Notes under the pieces: model-generated
Databases searched by the model: none
What the model saw: the letters and a program-made list of their open reading frames with translations, nothing else
Told to the model about the DNA's origin: nothing
Shown: piece by piece, positions 18,364-26,813 of the stretch
Numbering within the stretch: the first letter of the stretch is position 1
How the letters are laid out: each line of letters opens with the position of its first letter
Position numbers and translations under genes: made by a program
Assembly: GCA_044432725.1 (NCBI GenBank)
Contig: JAWXUL010000019.1
Location: 1-49,681 of the forward strand
DNA: 49,681 nt
Direction of reading: 5' to 3'
DNA from: JAWXUK01 sp044432725
GTDB taxonomy: Bacteria; Bacillota; Clostridia; Oscillospirales; Oscillospiraceae

Positions 18364-18846
18364 TTAAGTCGCCTCTGCTTCTTTTTTCTTTTTTTTCATG
18401 GAAGTTTGTGCTTGCACAATGATAACAGCCAGTAAGCCAATACCATAAGCAACACAAACCACCACAGAAAGGTTGATTGCATTTCCCACAACAGTGAATT
18501 GTTCTGGAAATTTGTTAATATCCAAAGAAGGTTGCGTATTCAGGGCATTCATACAAATAATATTCAAATAAATCCCCATACCAATACTAGCAACAGAGGC
18601 AAGAATGGTAAAAATGGTTTTTTTGATGTCTTCTCCATCAGTACGCAAGGCACCAAAGGCAGAAACTAATCCACACAGAATAAACAAAAACATAATAAAA
18701 CCACAGATTTGGTTTTCTAATAAAAGAAGTGCTGCACTGTAGGTAGGCATTAAAATCATATTGCCAATCCCCACAAGAACAACCAAAAATTTAGCAATCC
18801 CCAAAAAGGTAAAATTAGAGATGGAATATTTAATACTACTGATCAT
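18364..18846 (-). CDS. Small integral membrane protein with four predicted helices, unknown
   Basis: About 160 residues with four hydrophobic segments (about 15-40, 42-66, 75-100, 127-150) and a Lys-rich end (KKKKKEAEAT). I chose ATG at 18846, nine bases after AGGAGG; a TTG two codons earlier is less well spaced. The ATPase gene stops at 18849, so translation is coupled. No known domain is recognised. A 130-bp spacer separates it from the next membrane gene. Confidence 0.75.
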   Translation of the reverse strand: MISSIKYSISNFTFLGIAKFLVVLVGIGNMILMPTYSAALLLLENQICGFIMFLFILCGLVSAFGALRTDGEDIKKTIFTILASVASIGMGIYLNIICMNALNTQPSLDINKFPEQFTVVGNAINLSVVVCVAYGIGLLAVIIVQAQTSMKKKKKEAEAT

Positions 18847-18848
18847 AC

Positions 18849-19937
18849 TCAAGTACCTCCTACTCTGATTGCTTCTTCGGTGACTGGGTCGAAGTAAAGT
18901 GCTTTTTCTGAATTTAAGAATAATTTCTTAGTTCCAAGATAAGCATTCACATCGTCATTCACACGAACTTTCGCTTGAATATCTTGACCATCTAAATCAA
19001 TGGTAAGGGTGGTGCTATCACCAAAGTAAACATAATTTGTCACAGGCAATTCCACAGTGGGTGTCATATCATCTGTACAAACATAGATATTTTCAGGACG
19101 CATCCCCAAAACAACATCACTGCGACCTGCAAGAGCTTTTTCTTGTGCCGCTGTCAAAGGTAATCTCATAGATCCAGCCACAAAAACATCCTTCTCAATT
19201 TTACCATTGATAAAATTGATTTGAGGAGTTCCAATGAAACTTGCCACAAACATATTGGCAGGGTCATTGTAAACATTCGCAGGTGTATCAATTTGCTGTA
19301 CACGTCCTAATTTTAACAGAACAATTCTATCTGCCATAGCCATAGCTTCCACTTGGTCATGGGTCACATAAACAGTGGTCACACCTAGCTTACGTTGCAT
19401 TTCCAGAATTTCCACACGGGTAGAAGCACGAAGCTTTGCATCCAAGTTTGACAATGGTTCGTCCATCAAAAAGACTTTGGGGTGACGTGTGATCGCACGT
19501 CCCAATGCCACCCGTTGCTTTTGTCCACCAGACAGCATATCAGGATAACGATTCAGATAATCTGACAAACCAAGCATTTCTGCTGTGGGAATGACAACAT
19601 CGTGGATATCCACTTGGTCTTCATGACGTACTTTCATACTCATACCAATGTTGTCATAAACGGTCAAATTTCCGTAAAGTGCATAGTTTTGGAACACAAA
19701 GGCGATATCTCTATCTTGAGGTGCAACTTTGTTGATGACTTTATCTCCAACAGAAAGAGTACCCCCAGAAATTTCTTCTAATCCTGCAATCATACGCAAG
19801 ATAGTGGATTTACCACAACCAGAAGGACCGACAAAGACAATGAATTCCCCTTCTTCCACTTCCAAGTTGAAGTCAAAGACTGCTTGCACATTGCCAGAGT
19901 AAATTTTATCAATATTTTTAAAACTTAAAGCCTTCAT
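18849..19937 (-). CDS. Sugar ABC transporter ATPase, UgpC/MsmK/AlgS type
   Basis: The nucleotide-binding subunit that powers carbohydrate import. Walker A is GPSGCGKST (37-45), the Q-loop VFQNYALY, the signature LSGGQKQR (135-142), Walker B VFLMDEPLSNLDAKLR, and the switch VTHDQVEAMAMADRI. A C-terminal regulatory/TOBE domain (about 235-362) with GMRPENI places it in the CUT1 (MalK/UgpC) group. LplB/LplC-type permeases often lack a linked ATPase, so its presence here suggests a dedicated one, as in alginate import systems. Its ATG overlaps the upstream stop (ATGA) and follows AGGTG. Confidence 0.93.
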   Translation of the reverse strand: MKALSFKNIDKIYSGNVQAVFDFNLEVEEGEFIVFVGPSGCGKSTILRMIAGLEEISGGTLSVGDKVINKVAPQDRDIAFVFQNYALYGNLTVYDNIGMSMKVRHEDQVDIHDVVIPTAEMLGLSDYLNRYPDMLSGGQKQRVALGRAITRHPKVFLMDEPLSNLDAKLRASTRVEILEMQRKLGVTTVYVTHDQVEAMAMADRIVLLKLGRVQQIDTPANVYNDPANMFVASFIGTPQINFINGKIEKDVFVAGSMRLPLTAAQEKALAGRSDVVLGMRPENIYVCTDDMTPTVELPVTNYVYFGDSTTLTIDLDGQDIQAKVRVNDDVNAYLGTKKLFLNSEKALYFDPVTEEAIRVGGT

Positions 19938-20380
19938 GATTTAACACCTGCCTTTGCTTGGTTATACATTTTAATCTTTTGACTACTGGTGATACAACCA
20001 AAAAAGAGTAATGCGAAGGTTAGAATAGAGCTTGCATAAATCGCAGTCAAAGAAGCATAAGGCTTGACAATCGCTGGCAACAACACCCCACTGCGTAAGG
20101 CAAGATACCCTGACAAACCAAAGCCGATTTTGGTCCACAAGTCACTATAAACATTTACTTTGATAGCGATTGTAAATAACATAAACAAAATTGCAATGTT
20201 AAGCATAGTAATCGCACCAACTAAATAGTTAATTTCTATGTTTCCCAGCACTGTTATGACATAATACATTTCAGTTGCCACTGCAAGCAACACCATTTTA
20301 TAAGCTGTTGCGCTTGTTTGATACAAAGAAATTTCAATTAACTTTTCTTTGCGTTCTGGACTATTTTTTGAAGAACTCAT
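19934..20380 (-). CDS. Small integral membrane protein with four predicted helices, unknown
   Basis: A 148-residue protein with a charged N terminus (MSSSKNSPERKEKLIEIS) and four hydrophobic segments (about 27-45, 52-75, 85-105, 112-132). ATG follows GGAGGTGG and overlaps the preceding stop (ATGA); its own stop overlaps the ATPase start. This tight coupling argues for joint production with the ATPase. No family is recognised. Confidence 0.75.
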   Translation of the reverse strand: MSSSKNSPERKEKLIEISLYQTSATAYKMVLLAVATEMYYVITVLGNIEINYLVGAITMLNIAILFMLFTIAIKVNVYSDLWTKIGFGLSGYLALRSGVLLPAIVKPYASLTAIYASSILTFALLFFGCITSSQKIKMYNQAKAGVKS

Positions 20381-20916
20381 TCTGCCACCTCCCCATATTT
20401 TTTCATAAAGGTGAAATGATTACTGGCAAGCACTCCTATGAATGCTGCTGATAATACTCCTTGATATCCATACAGTCCAGTCCCCAGACTGAATGCACGG
20501 GTTTGTATGATATGCTCTGCGCCACTTTCACGGATTAAATCTTCGAAATTTAGTCCCAAATACACGCTTTGTAAACTTTGCATTGACATGATAGCCCAAA
20601 TAGAACTGCCAAGTGCAATCAATAAAAAGAATCCAGCGATCACTAGAGCGAATTTATCTGGAATTTTTTTATTTATTTCTAGTCCTCGGATACAAACATA
20701 ACCAAAAATGACAATCAGTGCTAGGACAAACGCATTTTTAATGAAACCTTGCATCAGAACACCATAAAATTCTGCGATTGGCTTATTCGCTTCTAATTGA
20801 AGGCCAAACAAATCAGAATAGTCGGTCATAAAACCGAGGGTAAAGATTAATATCACCAAAGAATTTAAAAGAAATAGGTAATATAACATCTTTTGTCTTC
20901 TCATATTTTTCTGCAT
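20377..20916 (-). CDS. Small integral membrane protein with four predicted helices, unknown
   Basis: A 179-residue protein with hydrophobic segments at about 11-30, 58-75, 87-110 and 147-167 and an outside-facing loop of about 35 residues between helices 3 and 4. AGGGG precedes the ATG. It is the first gene after the solute-binding protein, separated from it by a hairpin (20941-20966). No family is recognised. Confidence 0.75.
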   Translation of the reverse strand: MQKNMRRQKMLYYLFLLNSLVILIFTLGFMTDYSDLFGLQLEANKPIAEFYGVLMQGFIKNAFVLALIVIFGYVCIRGLEINKKIPDKFALVIAGFFLLIALGSSIWAIMSMQSLQSVYLGLNFEDLIRESGAEHIIQTRAFSLGTGLYGYQGVLSAAFIGVLASNHFTFMKKYGEVAE

Positions 20917-20940
20917 AGCAACCCCTGCTTTCTTTGCTCT

Positions 20941-20966
20941 AAGGGGAGGAGTTTCCCCCTCCCCTT
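20941..20966. other. Intercistronic hairpin after the solute-binding protein gene
   Basis: AAGGGGAGG pairs perfectly with CCTCCCCTT around an 8-nt loop, with no T-tract. Such hairpins often stabilise the upstream message, letting the binding protein be made in excess over the rest of the operon; that use here is inference. Confidence 0.7.
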
Positions 20967-20982
20967 GATTTAGATTGTATTA

Positions 20983-23148
20983 CTAACCTTGTTGCATTAG
21001 ATCGTAAGCTGTTTGATAGGTGCTGACATAAAGGTCAAGCCCAGCGTCAGTGAAGAATTTTAGATATTCATCATAATTGTAAGCCATGGAAGCACCACCA
21101 CTTGCATTACCTAATGCTTGGTAACGAATGATATTGAACAGGAACTCTGCAGTATCTTCGTCATCAATTTTGGTTTGTGTTGCAACTGTATCAATTTGAC
21201 GTTCGTTCAAAGGAATCACGGTTGGAGAGAGATAATAGTAGTTAGGATTATCTCCTTCAGGACCAGCACCAGAATAGCTAGGATAGCCAGTGGTAGAACC
21301 ATTGATCAATTCCCAAGAAGCCATACCTTGGTCGCCAGTTGTTTGGTATTCAAAGCCGATGTCTTTTTGATAGCCGATTGCAAGGTGAGAGCCCATCCAG
21401 TCACGTAGGAAGGAAGAAATGTCACCGTTGTTTGTGTTGTTACTTGTTTCTTGAATCCAATCATCGAAGATAGGATAGTCGTTTCCGTCAGGACCTTCAT
21501 AACCATCTAAAGAAGCAAGGTTGAAAGGAAGACCATAGTTGTGCACCAAAGCACCTTCTTCTGTGAAGTAGTAGTCAAGAAGTGCACAAGCAGCTTCGAT
21601 AGAAGCATCGTCATGTCCACTGTAAGCAGAGATGGACCAACCATCAGGTTTCACAACACGAGTGTTGTCAACAAAGTATTGCCACACACCGTTCACATTA
21701 GCCACAGGAGGTAGTACCACTGTGGTGTCAGTGTTCAAAGAAGAAGCTGTGGTAGAAGAGATCCAGTCAAAAGTCATGTAACCATAAACAGTTTTGGTTG
21801 CATCATCGTCATTACCGAACATTTGAGTACGGATGTTAGGGCTTGCTTCGTTGCTGTAGATATCTGGGTTAATCAAACCTTCAGCATGGATTTGTGACAA
21901 CCATACCAAGACTTCATACATGCCTTCTTGTGCATAGGTGTAAACCAAATTACCAGATTCATCTAAGATGAAACGAGCTTCATAGGAGTCAGCACCATGG
22001 GCACGGGTACCGTTGAAGTAGTTTGCCATACGTAGCAAATCTTCACGATAGGTTCCTTGACGTGCAAAGAAAGGATAGACAGTTGCGCCGTCACGTTCGG
22101 TGAGAAGCTCTGGGTTTGCTTTGATACAACGCCAAAGAGCAACCAGTTCGTCCACGTCAGCAGCAGCAAGTTCGCCGATGAATAATTGAGAAGGATTTTC
22201 GTATTCATAGTTACGGCCAATGTACTCAATCAAAGCATTGGTAAGAGTTTCACCATTCTTCACAGAAAGAGCATTTTGAATTTCAATGATGTTTTCATTG
22301 GTTGCTTTTGTGATAGAAACACCATCTTTTGGTGTCACAGTACCACCATTAGAACCAGTACGAGCATTGCTTCCTGTGTAAGCACCTTCGTAATAGCTTG
22401 TGATAGAAACGTGTGTATCAAAAGCAGTGTCAGTACCATCTAACAGGATTTCAGGCCAAGAACCACGCACAATCCACTCACGAGCTGGAGAACCAATCTC
22501 TGCAATGTAAGGAACATAGTAAATGTTACCATCTTGTGCTGTGATAGAAGTTTCAATGGTTGGATTCTCTTCTAAATAAGCAACGAAATTAGGCATTAGA
22601 CCTTCATCCATTTTTTCATTCAAAGGAAGTAGAAGTCCTTGGGTACCATAGTTGACCAAAAGGTCAGCCACAGAGTTACCACCATAGACATGAGCATCTT
22701 GGAATGCACTGGTAGAAGCAATGTTCAACATATCGGTTGCAGCTTCCCCTTGTGCGCCCAAAGCGTCTGTGATTTTAACATTCAAACGTCCTTGGACATA
22801 TTGCCAAACTGGTTTCAAGTCACCATTGGTCACCACTGTACCATCAGACAAAGTCAAAGGATTAGATTGTCCATAAGAAATAGTACGTGAAGTATTACCA
22901 AAAGCAATAGAAACTTTCAAATCAACTGCGTCAGAACCAGGAGCTACGATTTCAAGAGATTGTAGATCAACCCCATCTAAACTAAATGCCCCTGCTTCTC
23001 CACTCCCTGAAGAGCCTTCGCTACCACTACCACCACCAGTAGAAGCAGAACCTGTAGAACTAGAGTCTGGGGCTGGTGTGCTGACGCAACCCGCAAGACA
23101 AGCAACGGCCATTGTGCTAGCCATAAGCTGGAATAATCTGTTTTTCAT
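20983..23148 (-). CDS. Large lipoprotein solute-binding protein of a carbohydrate ABC importer
   Basis: Captures oligosaccharide outside the membrane for the 23293/24169 permeases. The start at 23148 follows AAGGAGAAATT and gives a type II signal peptide with lipobox LAGC (Cys21), then a Ser/Gly-rich linker. Mature length is about 700 residues, well above typical 400-residue CUT1 receptors and closer to LplA- or AlgQ-like receptors for long or charged oligosaccharides. Extracellular solute-binding text is visible (NLVYTYAQEGMYEVLVWLSQ; GWSISAYSGHDDASIEAACA; ALLDYYFTEEGALVHNYG). Ligand identity (uronate oligosaccharide) is inferred from the lyases in the operon. Confidence 0.88.
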   Translation of the reverse strand: MKNRLFQLMASTMAVACLAGCVSTPAPDSSSTGSASTGGGSGSEGSSGSGEAGAFSLDGVDLQSLEIVAPGSDAVDLKVSIAFGNTSRTISYGQSNPLTLSDGTVVTNGDLKPVWQYVQGRLNVKITDALGAQGEAATDMLNIASTSAFQDAHVYGGNSVADLLVNYGTQGLLLPLNEKMDEGLMPNFVAYLEENPTIETSITAQDGNIYYVPYIAEIGSPAREWIVRGSWPEILLDGTDTAFDTHVSITSYYEGAYTGSNARTGSNGGTVTPKDGVSITKATNENIIEIQNALSVKNGETLTNALIEYIGRNYEYENPSQLFIGELAAADVDELVALWRCIKANPELLTERDGATVYPFFARQGTYREDLLRMANYFNGTRAHGADSYEARFILDESGNLVYTYAQEGMYEVLVWLSQIHAEGLINPDIYSNEASPNIRTQMFGNDDDATKTVYGYMTFDWISSTTASSLNTDTTVVLPPVANVNGVWQYFVDNTRVVKPDGWSISAYSGHDDASIEAACALLDYYFTEEGALVHNYGLPFNLASLDGYEGPDGNDYPIFDDWIQETSNNTNNGDISSFLRDWMGSHLAIGYQKDIGFEYQTTGDQGMASWELINGSTTGYPSYSGAGPEGDNPNYYYLSPTVIPLNERQIDTVATQTKIDDEDTAEFLFNIIRYQALGNASGGASMAYNYDEYLKFFTDAGLDLYVSTYQTAYDLMQQG

Positions 23149-23167
23149 AATAATTTCTCCTTTTTTT

Positions 23168-23204
23168 ACGGTATTACCGTTTATAATGACTGCCACGATG
23201 GCAG
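23168..23204. promoter_or_regulatory. Palindrome ACGGTATTACCGT and adjacent hairpin
   Basis: A perfect 13-bp palindrome (23168-23180) and a perfect CTGCCA/TGGCAG hairpin (23190-23204) lie just upstream of the binding site of the lipoprotein gene. Either could be an internal operator or an RNA structure tuning that gene. A GAACGTC half-site, resembling the operator at 28019, is at 23274-23280. Confidence 0.45.
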
Positions 23205-23292
23205 AGGAACGATTATTTTTTCCACTTTTTTTACTTAAAATTTTGTCCATTTCATGAAACTTTTTTTTGAAAAGAACGTCATAACGAAAAGA

Positions 23293-24156
23293 TTAACCTT
23301 TTACGCCACCCATGTTCACGCCACGGGCAAAGTATTGTTGAATGAAAGGATAAATCACAAGCACTGGAATAATAGAGCAAATGATGATGGCATACACCAA
23401 ACTATCCGCTGCGTAATTAGGCAGTACAATGGATTCTTCATAAATACGGTTAAAGTTTTCAATCAGTTGGCGAAGATAAACTTGAAGATTTTGTTCATAA
23501 GGATCAGAAATCAACATTTTTGACCAATAGTAACCATTCCAACGACCCACAGCATAGAACAAAGTCACTGTTGCAATACTTGCTTTAGACATTGGGATAT
23601 AAACTTTTGTGAAAAGTTGGAATTCATTGGCACCATCTACTGTAGCTGCTTCTGCAATTTCTTTGGGAATCCCAGAAAAATAGTTACGAAGCAAAATAAT
23701 GTTATAAGCTTGCACACCAAAGGCGATGATGATTCCCCAACGGTCATCCACACCCATGGCTCTGTAGTTCAAGTAAAGTGGAATCATACCAGCAGTAAAC
23801 CACATGGTAAACACCAACATAAAATTGAATTGTCTACGGAACATTAAAGTATCTTTTTGCAGAGCATATGCCCCTGCTAGGGAGATAGCCATACTAAAAG
23901 CAGTACCAATAACGGTGTAAAACAAAGTGTTCGCATAACAAATCCAAAACCCTTTGTCCACCAGCATAACACCATACACTTCAAAAGTGACATCCTTGGG
24001 CCAGAGAACAATTTGACCTGTTTCGTAAGCTGACTTCCCACTAATCGAAACGCTAAATGCGTAAAGAATAGGGTAGAGTGCCAGTGCGGCAAAGGTAATT
24101 ACCAACACATAGGAAATAATTTTAAAGATGAGCTCGCTTTTGCTTAATCTATCCAC
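23293..24156 (-). CDS. Carbohydrate ABC transporter permease, LplC/YtcP type
   Basis: One of two membrane subunits of the importer, 287 residues with six predicted helices. The EAA loop reads EIAEAATVDGANEFQLFTKV (about residues 164-183), the site that meets the ATPase. The N terminus (GKSAYETGQIVLWPKD) and C terminus (FARGVNMGGVKG) are typical of LplC/YtcP proteins. It is 12 bp downstream of its partner permease and upstream of the receptor gene. AlgM2 of alginate importers belongs to the same subgroup. Confidence 0.92.
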   Translation of the reverse strand: MDRLSKSELIFKIISYVLVITFAALALYPILYAFSVSISGKSAYETGQIVLWPKDVTFEVYGVMLVDKGFWICYANTLFYTVIGTAFSMAISLAGAYALQKDTLMFRRQFNFMLVFTMWFTAGMIPLYLNYRAMGVDDRWGIIIAFGVQAYNIILLRNYFSGIPKEIAEAATVDGANEFQLFTKVYIPMSKASIATVTLFYAVGRWNGYYWSKMLISDPYEQNLQVYLRQLIENFNRIYEESIVLPNYAADSLVYAIIICSIIPVLVIYPFIQQYFARGVNMGGVKG

Positions 24157-24168
24157 TGTTGTTCCCTC

Positions 24169-25158
24169 CTACCACAATGATGTTTTTGACATATTTCGAC
24201 TGATGACATTGGCTGCCACCACCAGTGCGAAAGCAATCAAAGAGTTAAATAAACTTGAGGCTGCACCGATACTATAGTTTGCGTTTACAATACCAAGACG
24301 TTGTTCAAAGGTAGATAGAACATCTGCTGTTACATATACATTTGTATTATATAACAAAAGAACACGTTCATAACCAACAGCAAGCATATTACCGATTCTC
24401 ATGATAATCATAATAATCAAAGTAGGTGCCATCCCTGGGATTGTAACAAAACGAATTTCTTGCAATTTGTTACCACCGTCCACTTTTAAAGCTTCATAAA
24501 GTACAGGAGAGATACCCATAATTGCTGCAAAGTAAACAATGGAACTGTAGCCAGATTCTTTCCAGATACCAGTAATCAAATAAATGGGCCGGAAGTAATC
24601 GGATGTTTGGATGATATTCGTTCCCTCTGGAACTACACCCCAATCATAAAGTATTTGTGCAACAATACCTGTTGATTGAGCACCAGAATACAGTAACATC
24701 AGCACGATACCAGTAATGGTAACCTCTGCCAAAAAGTGAGGTAAATAAGTAAGTGTTTGTGTGATCTTTCTCACTGTTTCGTTGCCGATTTCGCTGAATA
24801 ATAATGCTAGAATAATGGGTACTGGAAATCCAAAGATTAAACTATAAGCACTGATAACAAAGGTATTCCGGAAAGCTTGCCAGAAATCTGTTTTGTACAC
24901 ACCGCCCATAATATCAATGAAGTTTTTAAACCCACTAAATTCACTGCCCCAAATACCTTGTGCTGGCTGATATCGCTCGAAAGCAATCAGCAAACCTGTC
25001 ATTGGTTTGTAAACCCAAACCAACAGCCAGATAATAAGGGGGAGGAGAAGAACGTATACTTGCCAGTTCAATTTTATGGCTTTCCACATTTTCTTCCAGT
25101 TGCCTGATCTCATTTCAACCATCTGAGTGTCCATCTGATTGTCCATTTGATTCTCCAT
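24169..25158 (-). CDS. Carbohydrate ABC transporter permease, LplB type
   Basis: The second importer membrane subunit, 329 residues, six helices. LplB-like text includes VYKPMTGLLIAFERYQPAQG, SEFSGFKNFIDI and the EAA-type loop LYEALKVDGGNKLQEIRFVT. The N terminus carries a repeated MENQMDNQMDTQM motif from a short DNA repeat. The start at 25158 follows AAGGGA and overlaps the gene before it by 44 bp, so the two are coupled. AlgM1 is in the same subgroup. Confidence 0.92.
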   Translation of the reverse strand: MENQMDNQMDTQMVEMRSGNWKKMWKAIKLNWQVYVLLLPLIIWLLVWVYKPMTGLLIAFERYQPAQGIWGSEFSGFKNFIDIMGGVYKTDFWQAFRNTFVISAYSLIFGFPVPIILALLFSEIGNETVRKITQTLTYLPHFLAEVTITGIVLMLLYSGAQSTGIVAQILYDWGVVPEGTNIIQTSDYFRPIYLITGIWKESGYSSIVYFAAIMGISPVLYEALKVDGGNKLQEIRFVTIPGMAPTLIIMIIMRIGNMLAVGYERVLLLYNTNVYVTADVLSTFEQRLGIVNANYSIGAASSLFNSLIAFALVVAANVISRNMSKTSLW

Positions 25159-25771
25159 TTGCTGTCCCTTCTCTCGTCATTGAATTTTCGATGTCTATGA
25201 TTAGCTCATCTATGGTTTTCAGTATTAACATAACGACGCAGTCCATACAGATTACCATAAAATTTGCTACAAAGAAGCCAATCGCACCTGTGAACTCTCC
25301 CTCCACAAGTAAAATTGCCAAACCTTTGCCTAATGAAAGTGTGCTATGGGATACCACCACATAGCCAATCGTCCGCATAAAAGTGGAAACCAAAAGATCT
25401 CTATTCCGTTTGCCATATAAAATCACAGGCAAAGCAAGAAATACATCAGCTAAAAGAAAATAACAAAGAGCTGTTATTAAATCATAGCCACTGGTGACAA
25501 TACTTCCGATACTGGCAACCATAATAGGAATCACTCCATATTTTCCCCACCGAATCAGGAAAATCAAACAAACCACTGTTTTCAAGGAGTAATAAAACCC
25601 TGTGTCTAGCTGTACAAGATACACATCACTAAGAACACCTGCAATGACTGCCATAGCCGAAAATAAAATCATATCCACTGAGCGAAACTGTTCCAAAGGG
25701 AGCCCCCTTCCTCGGTCTATATATAAGAACGTCGTTTTTATATAAGGGTAAGTAAAAATCTTTTTTTCCAT
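25115..25771 (-). CDS. ECF-substrate-component-like membrane protein, unknown
   Basis: A 218-residue membrane protein with five or six hydrophobic segments and a soluble C-terminal tail ending in a Gly/Ser/Asp-rich stretch. The arrangement (GVLSDVYLVQLDTGFYYSLK, then RWGKYGVIPIMVASIGSIV) recalls ECF S-components, but I see no diagnostic motif. The ATG at 25771 has no good ribosome binding site, and a 25-bp palindromic operator candidate (25720-25744) would lie inside its coding part, so a later start such as the Met near 25670 is possible. It is the first gene of the transport operon and overlaps the LplB gene. Confidence 0.6.
   Translation of the reverse strand: MEKKIFTYPYIKTTFLYIDRGRGLPLEQFRSVDMILFSAMAVIAGVLSDVYLVQLDTGFYYSLKTVVCLIFLIRWGKYGVIPIMVASIGSIVTSGYDLITALCYFLLADVFLALPVILYGKRNRDLLVSTFMRTIGYVVVSHSTLSLGKGLAILLVEGEFTGAIGFFVANFMVICMDCVVMLILKTIDELIIDIENSMTREGTANGESNGQSDGHSDG
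25720..25744. promoter_or_regulatory. Candidate IclR-type operator, site 2
   Basis: A 25-bp palindrome centred on 25732: TATATAAGAACG, T, CGTTTTTATATA, one mismatched pair. It shares GAACGTCGTT and ATATAAG with the site at 28019-28040. It lies about 215 bp downstream of the predicted start of the transport-operon transcript. Confidence 0.65.
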
Positions 25772-25862
25772 CAATCAGAGAAACTGGGCTTGTTTTACCA
25801 GAATATGAGATACGAGAAAAGAAAGAATTTTGAAATATGCTTTGATTTTTGTTTCTAATTAT

Positions 25863-25882
25863 GAACAACGTTTTTATATTTT
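25863..25882. promoter_or_regulatory. Candidate IclR-type operator, site 3 (degenerate)
   Basis: GAACAACGTTTTTATAT matches the right half of site 2 exactly over CGTTTTTATAT and keeps GAAC on the left. It lies between the predicted promoter (25963-25991) and the first gene of the transport operon. Confidence 0.5.
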
Positions 25883-25962
25883 ATGAAAAGAAAAAGATCC
25901 GTCAGTCCACCTTGTGCATTACACACAAAGGAAAACTATTAAGCTAGATCTTTACTGTGTAA

Positions 25963-25991
25963 ATTGTAACACAGCTCTTCTTCTTTGTCAA
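25963..25991 (-). promoter_or_regulatory. Sigma-A promoter of the uronate transport/lyase operon
   Basis: On the minus strand, TTGACA (25991-25986), 17 bp, TACAAT (25968-25963). A CTGTGT/ACACAG inverted repeat at 25955-25974 covers the -10 and the start region, a further operator candidate. The 5' leader would be about 180 nt. Confidence 0.8.
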
Positions 25992-26045
25992 GTTAAATTG
26001 TAAACTTTTTGAAAACTTTTTCGTTTTCTGTAGATTCCGGTATTT

Positions 26046-26798
26046 TTAGCTGATGAGATATCCCAGTTTACGAGATATTATCTGCCCCACCTCTTGTAAT
26101 TCCTTTGCAAGCAACAAAATATCCTCATCTACTTTAAAGATATCCGAAAGGGATATGGCAGCAACCACTTGATTGCTATGGTCAAAAATAGGCACAGAGC
26201 AACAAACTAGCATACTATTGTTCTCTTTCACATCAAGAGCATATCCTTTTTCCCTTATTTCAGCAATTTGCTTCCGAAGGTCTTCCTCATTATCCACCGT
26301 ATAGACAGTCAGCTTTTCAAAGGTGATTTTTTGTATCATCCTTTCCAGCTCGTCAGATTGCATATAAGCCATCATACATTTCCCCAGTGCAGTGGTATGG
26401 GCTTGTCGGCGGGTACCGATTTCACAAGAGGCAAGCATAGCACCTTGGCTTTTGTATTTTTGAACATAGATAATGTCTAGCCCTTCTAGCAGAGCGACAA
26501 AACCTGTTTTCCCAAACTTTTGTGCCAATGGGTCTAAATATACATCTGTCTCTCTGGTCAAGCTCATATCTGCTGCATACTTCATACCCAAAGCAAAGGT
26601 TTCTACCCCAATGGAGTAGTGCTTGTCATTTTGACTGTGGGGGCTAATATAGTTCATCTGAATCAGCGTCTGTAAAATGGAAAAAGCACTACTTTTGGGA
26701 ATTTCCATATTTTCCACAATATCATGAAGCGCCACAGGCTTTTTGCTTTCTGCAACAAATTTCAAAATTTCCATGGTGCGCTGAGAGGTGCGATTCAT
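26046..26798 (-). CDS. IclR-family transcriptional regulator
   Basis: 250 residues with an N-terminal winged helix-turn-helix (VALHDIVENMEIPKSSAFSI, about residues 17-36) and a C-terminal effector-binding domain (about 75-250) with the GTRRQAHTTALGKCMMAY and VCCSVPIFDHSNQVVAAISLS patterns. IclR proteins that control uronate pathways (KdgR type) often respond to 2-keto-3-deoxygluconate. The gene follows the aldo/keto reductase gene by 15 bp and precedes the transport operon promoter, so it is probably the local regulator and autoregulated. AAAGGGGG precedes the ATG. The effector is inference. Confidence 0.9.
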   Translation of the reverse strand: MNRTSQRTMEILKFVAESKKPVALHDIVENMEIPKSSAFSILQTLIQMNYISPHSQNDKHYSIGVETFALGMKYAADMSLTRETDVYLDPLAQKFGKTGFVALLEGLDIIYVQKYKSQGAMLASCEIGTRRQAHTTALGKCMMAYMQSDELERMIQKITFEKLTVYTVDNEEDLRKQIAEIREKGYALDVKENNSMLVCCSVPIFDHSNQVVAAISLSDIFKVDEDILLLAKELQEVGQIISRKLGYLIS

Positions 26799-26813
26799 AA
26801 ATCCCCCCCCTTT

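Noticed and set aside
12458..25774. Glycosaminoglycan-specific locus
   Set aside because: No sulfatase or GH88 unsaturated glucuronyl hydrolase is present, so I only call it an oligouronate locus.
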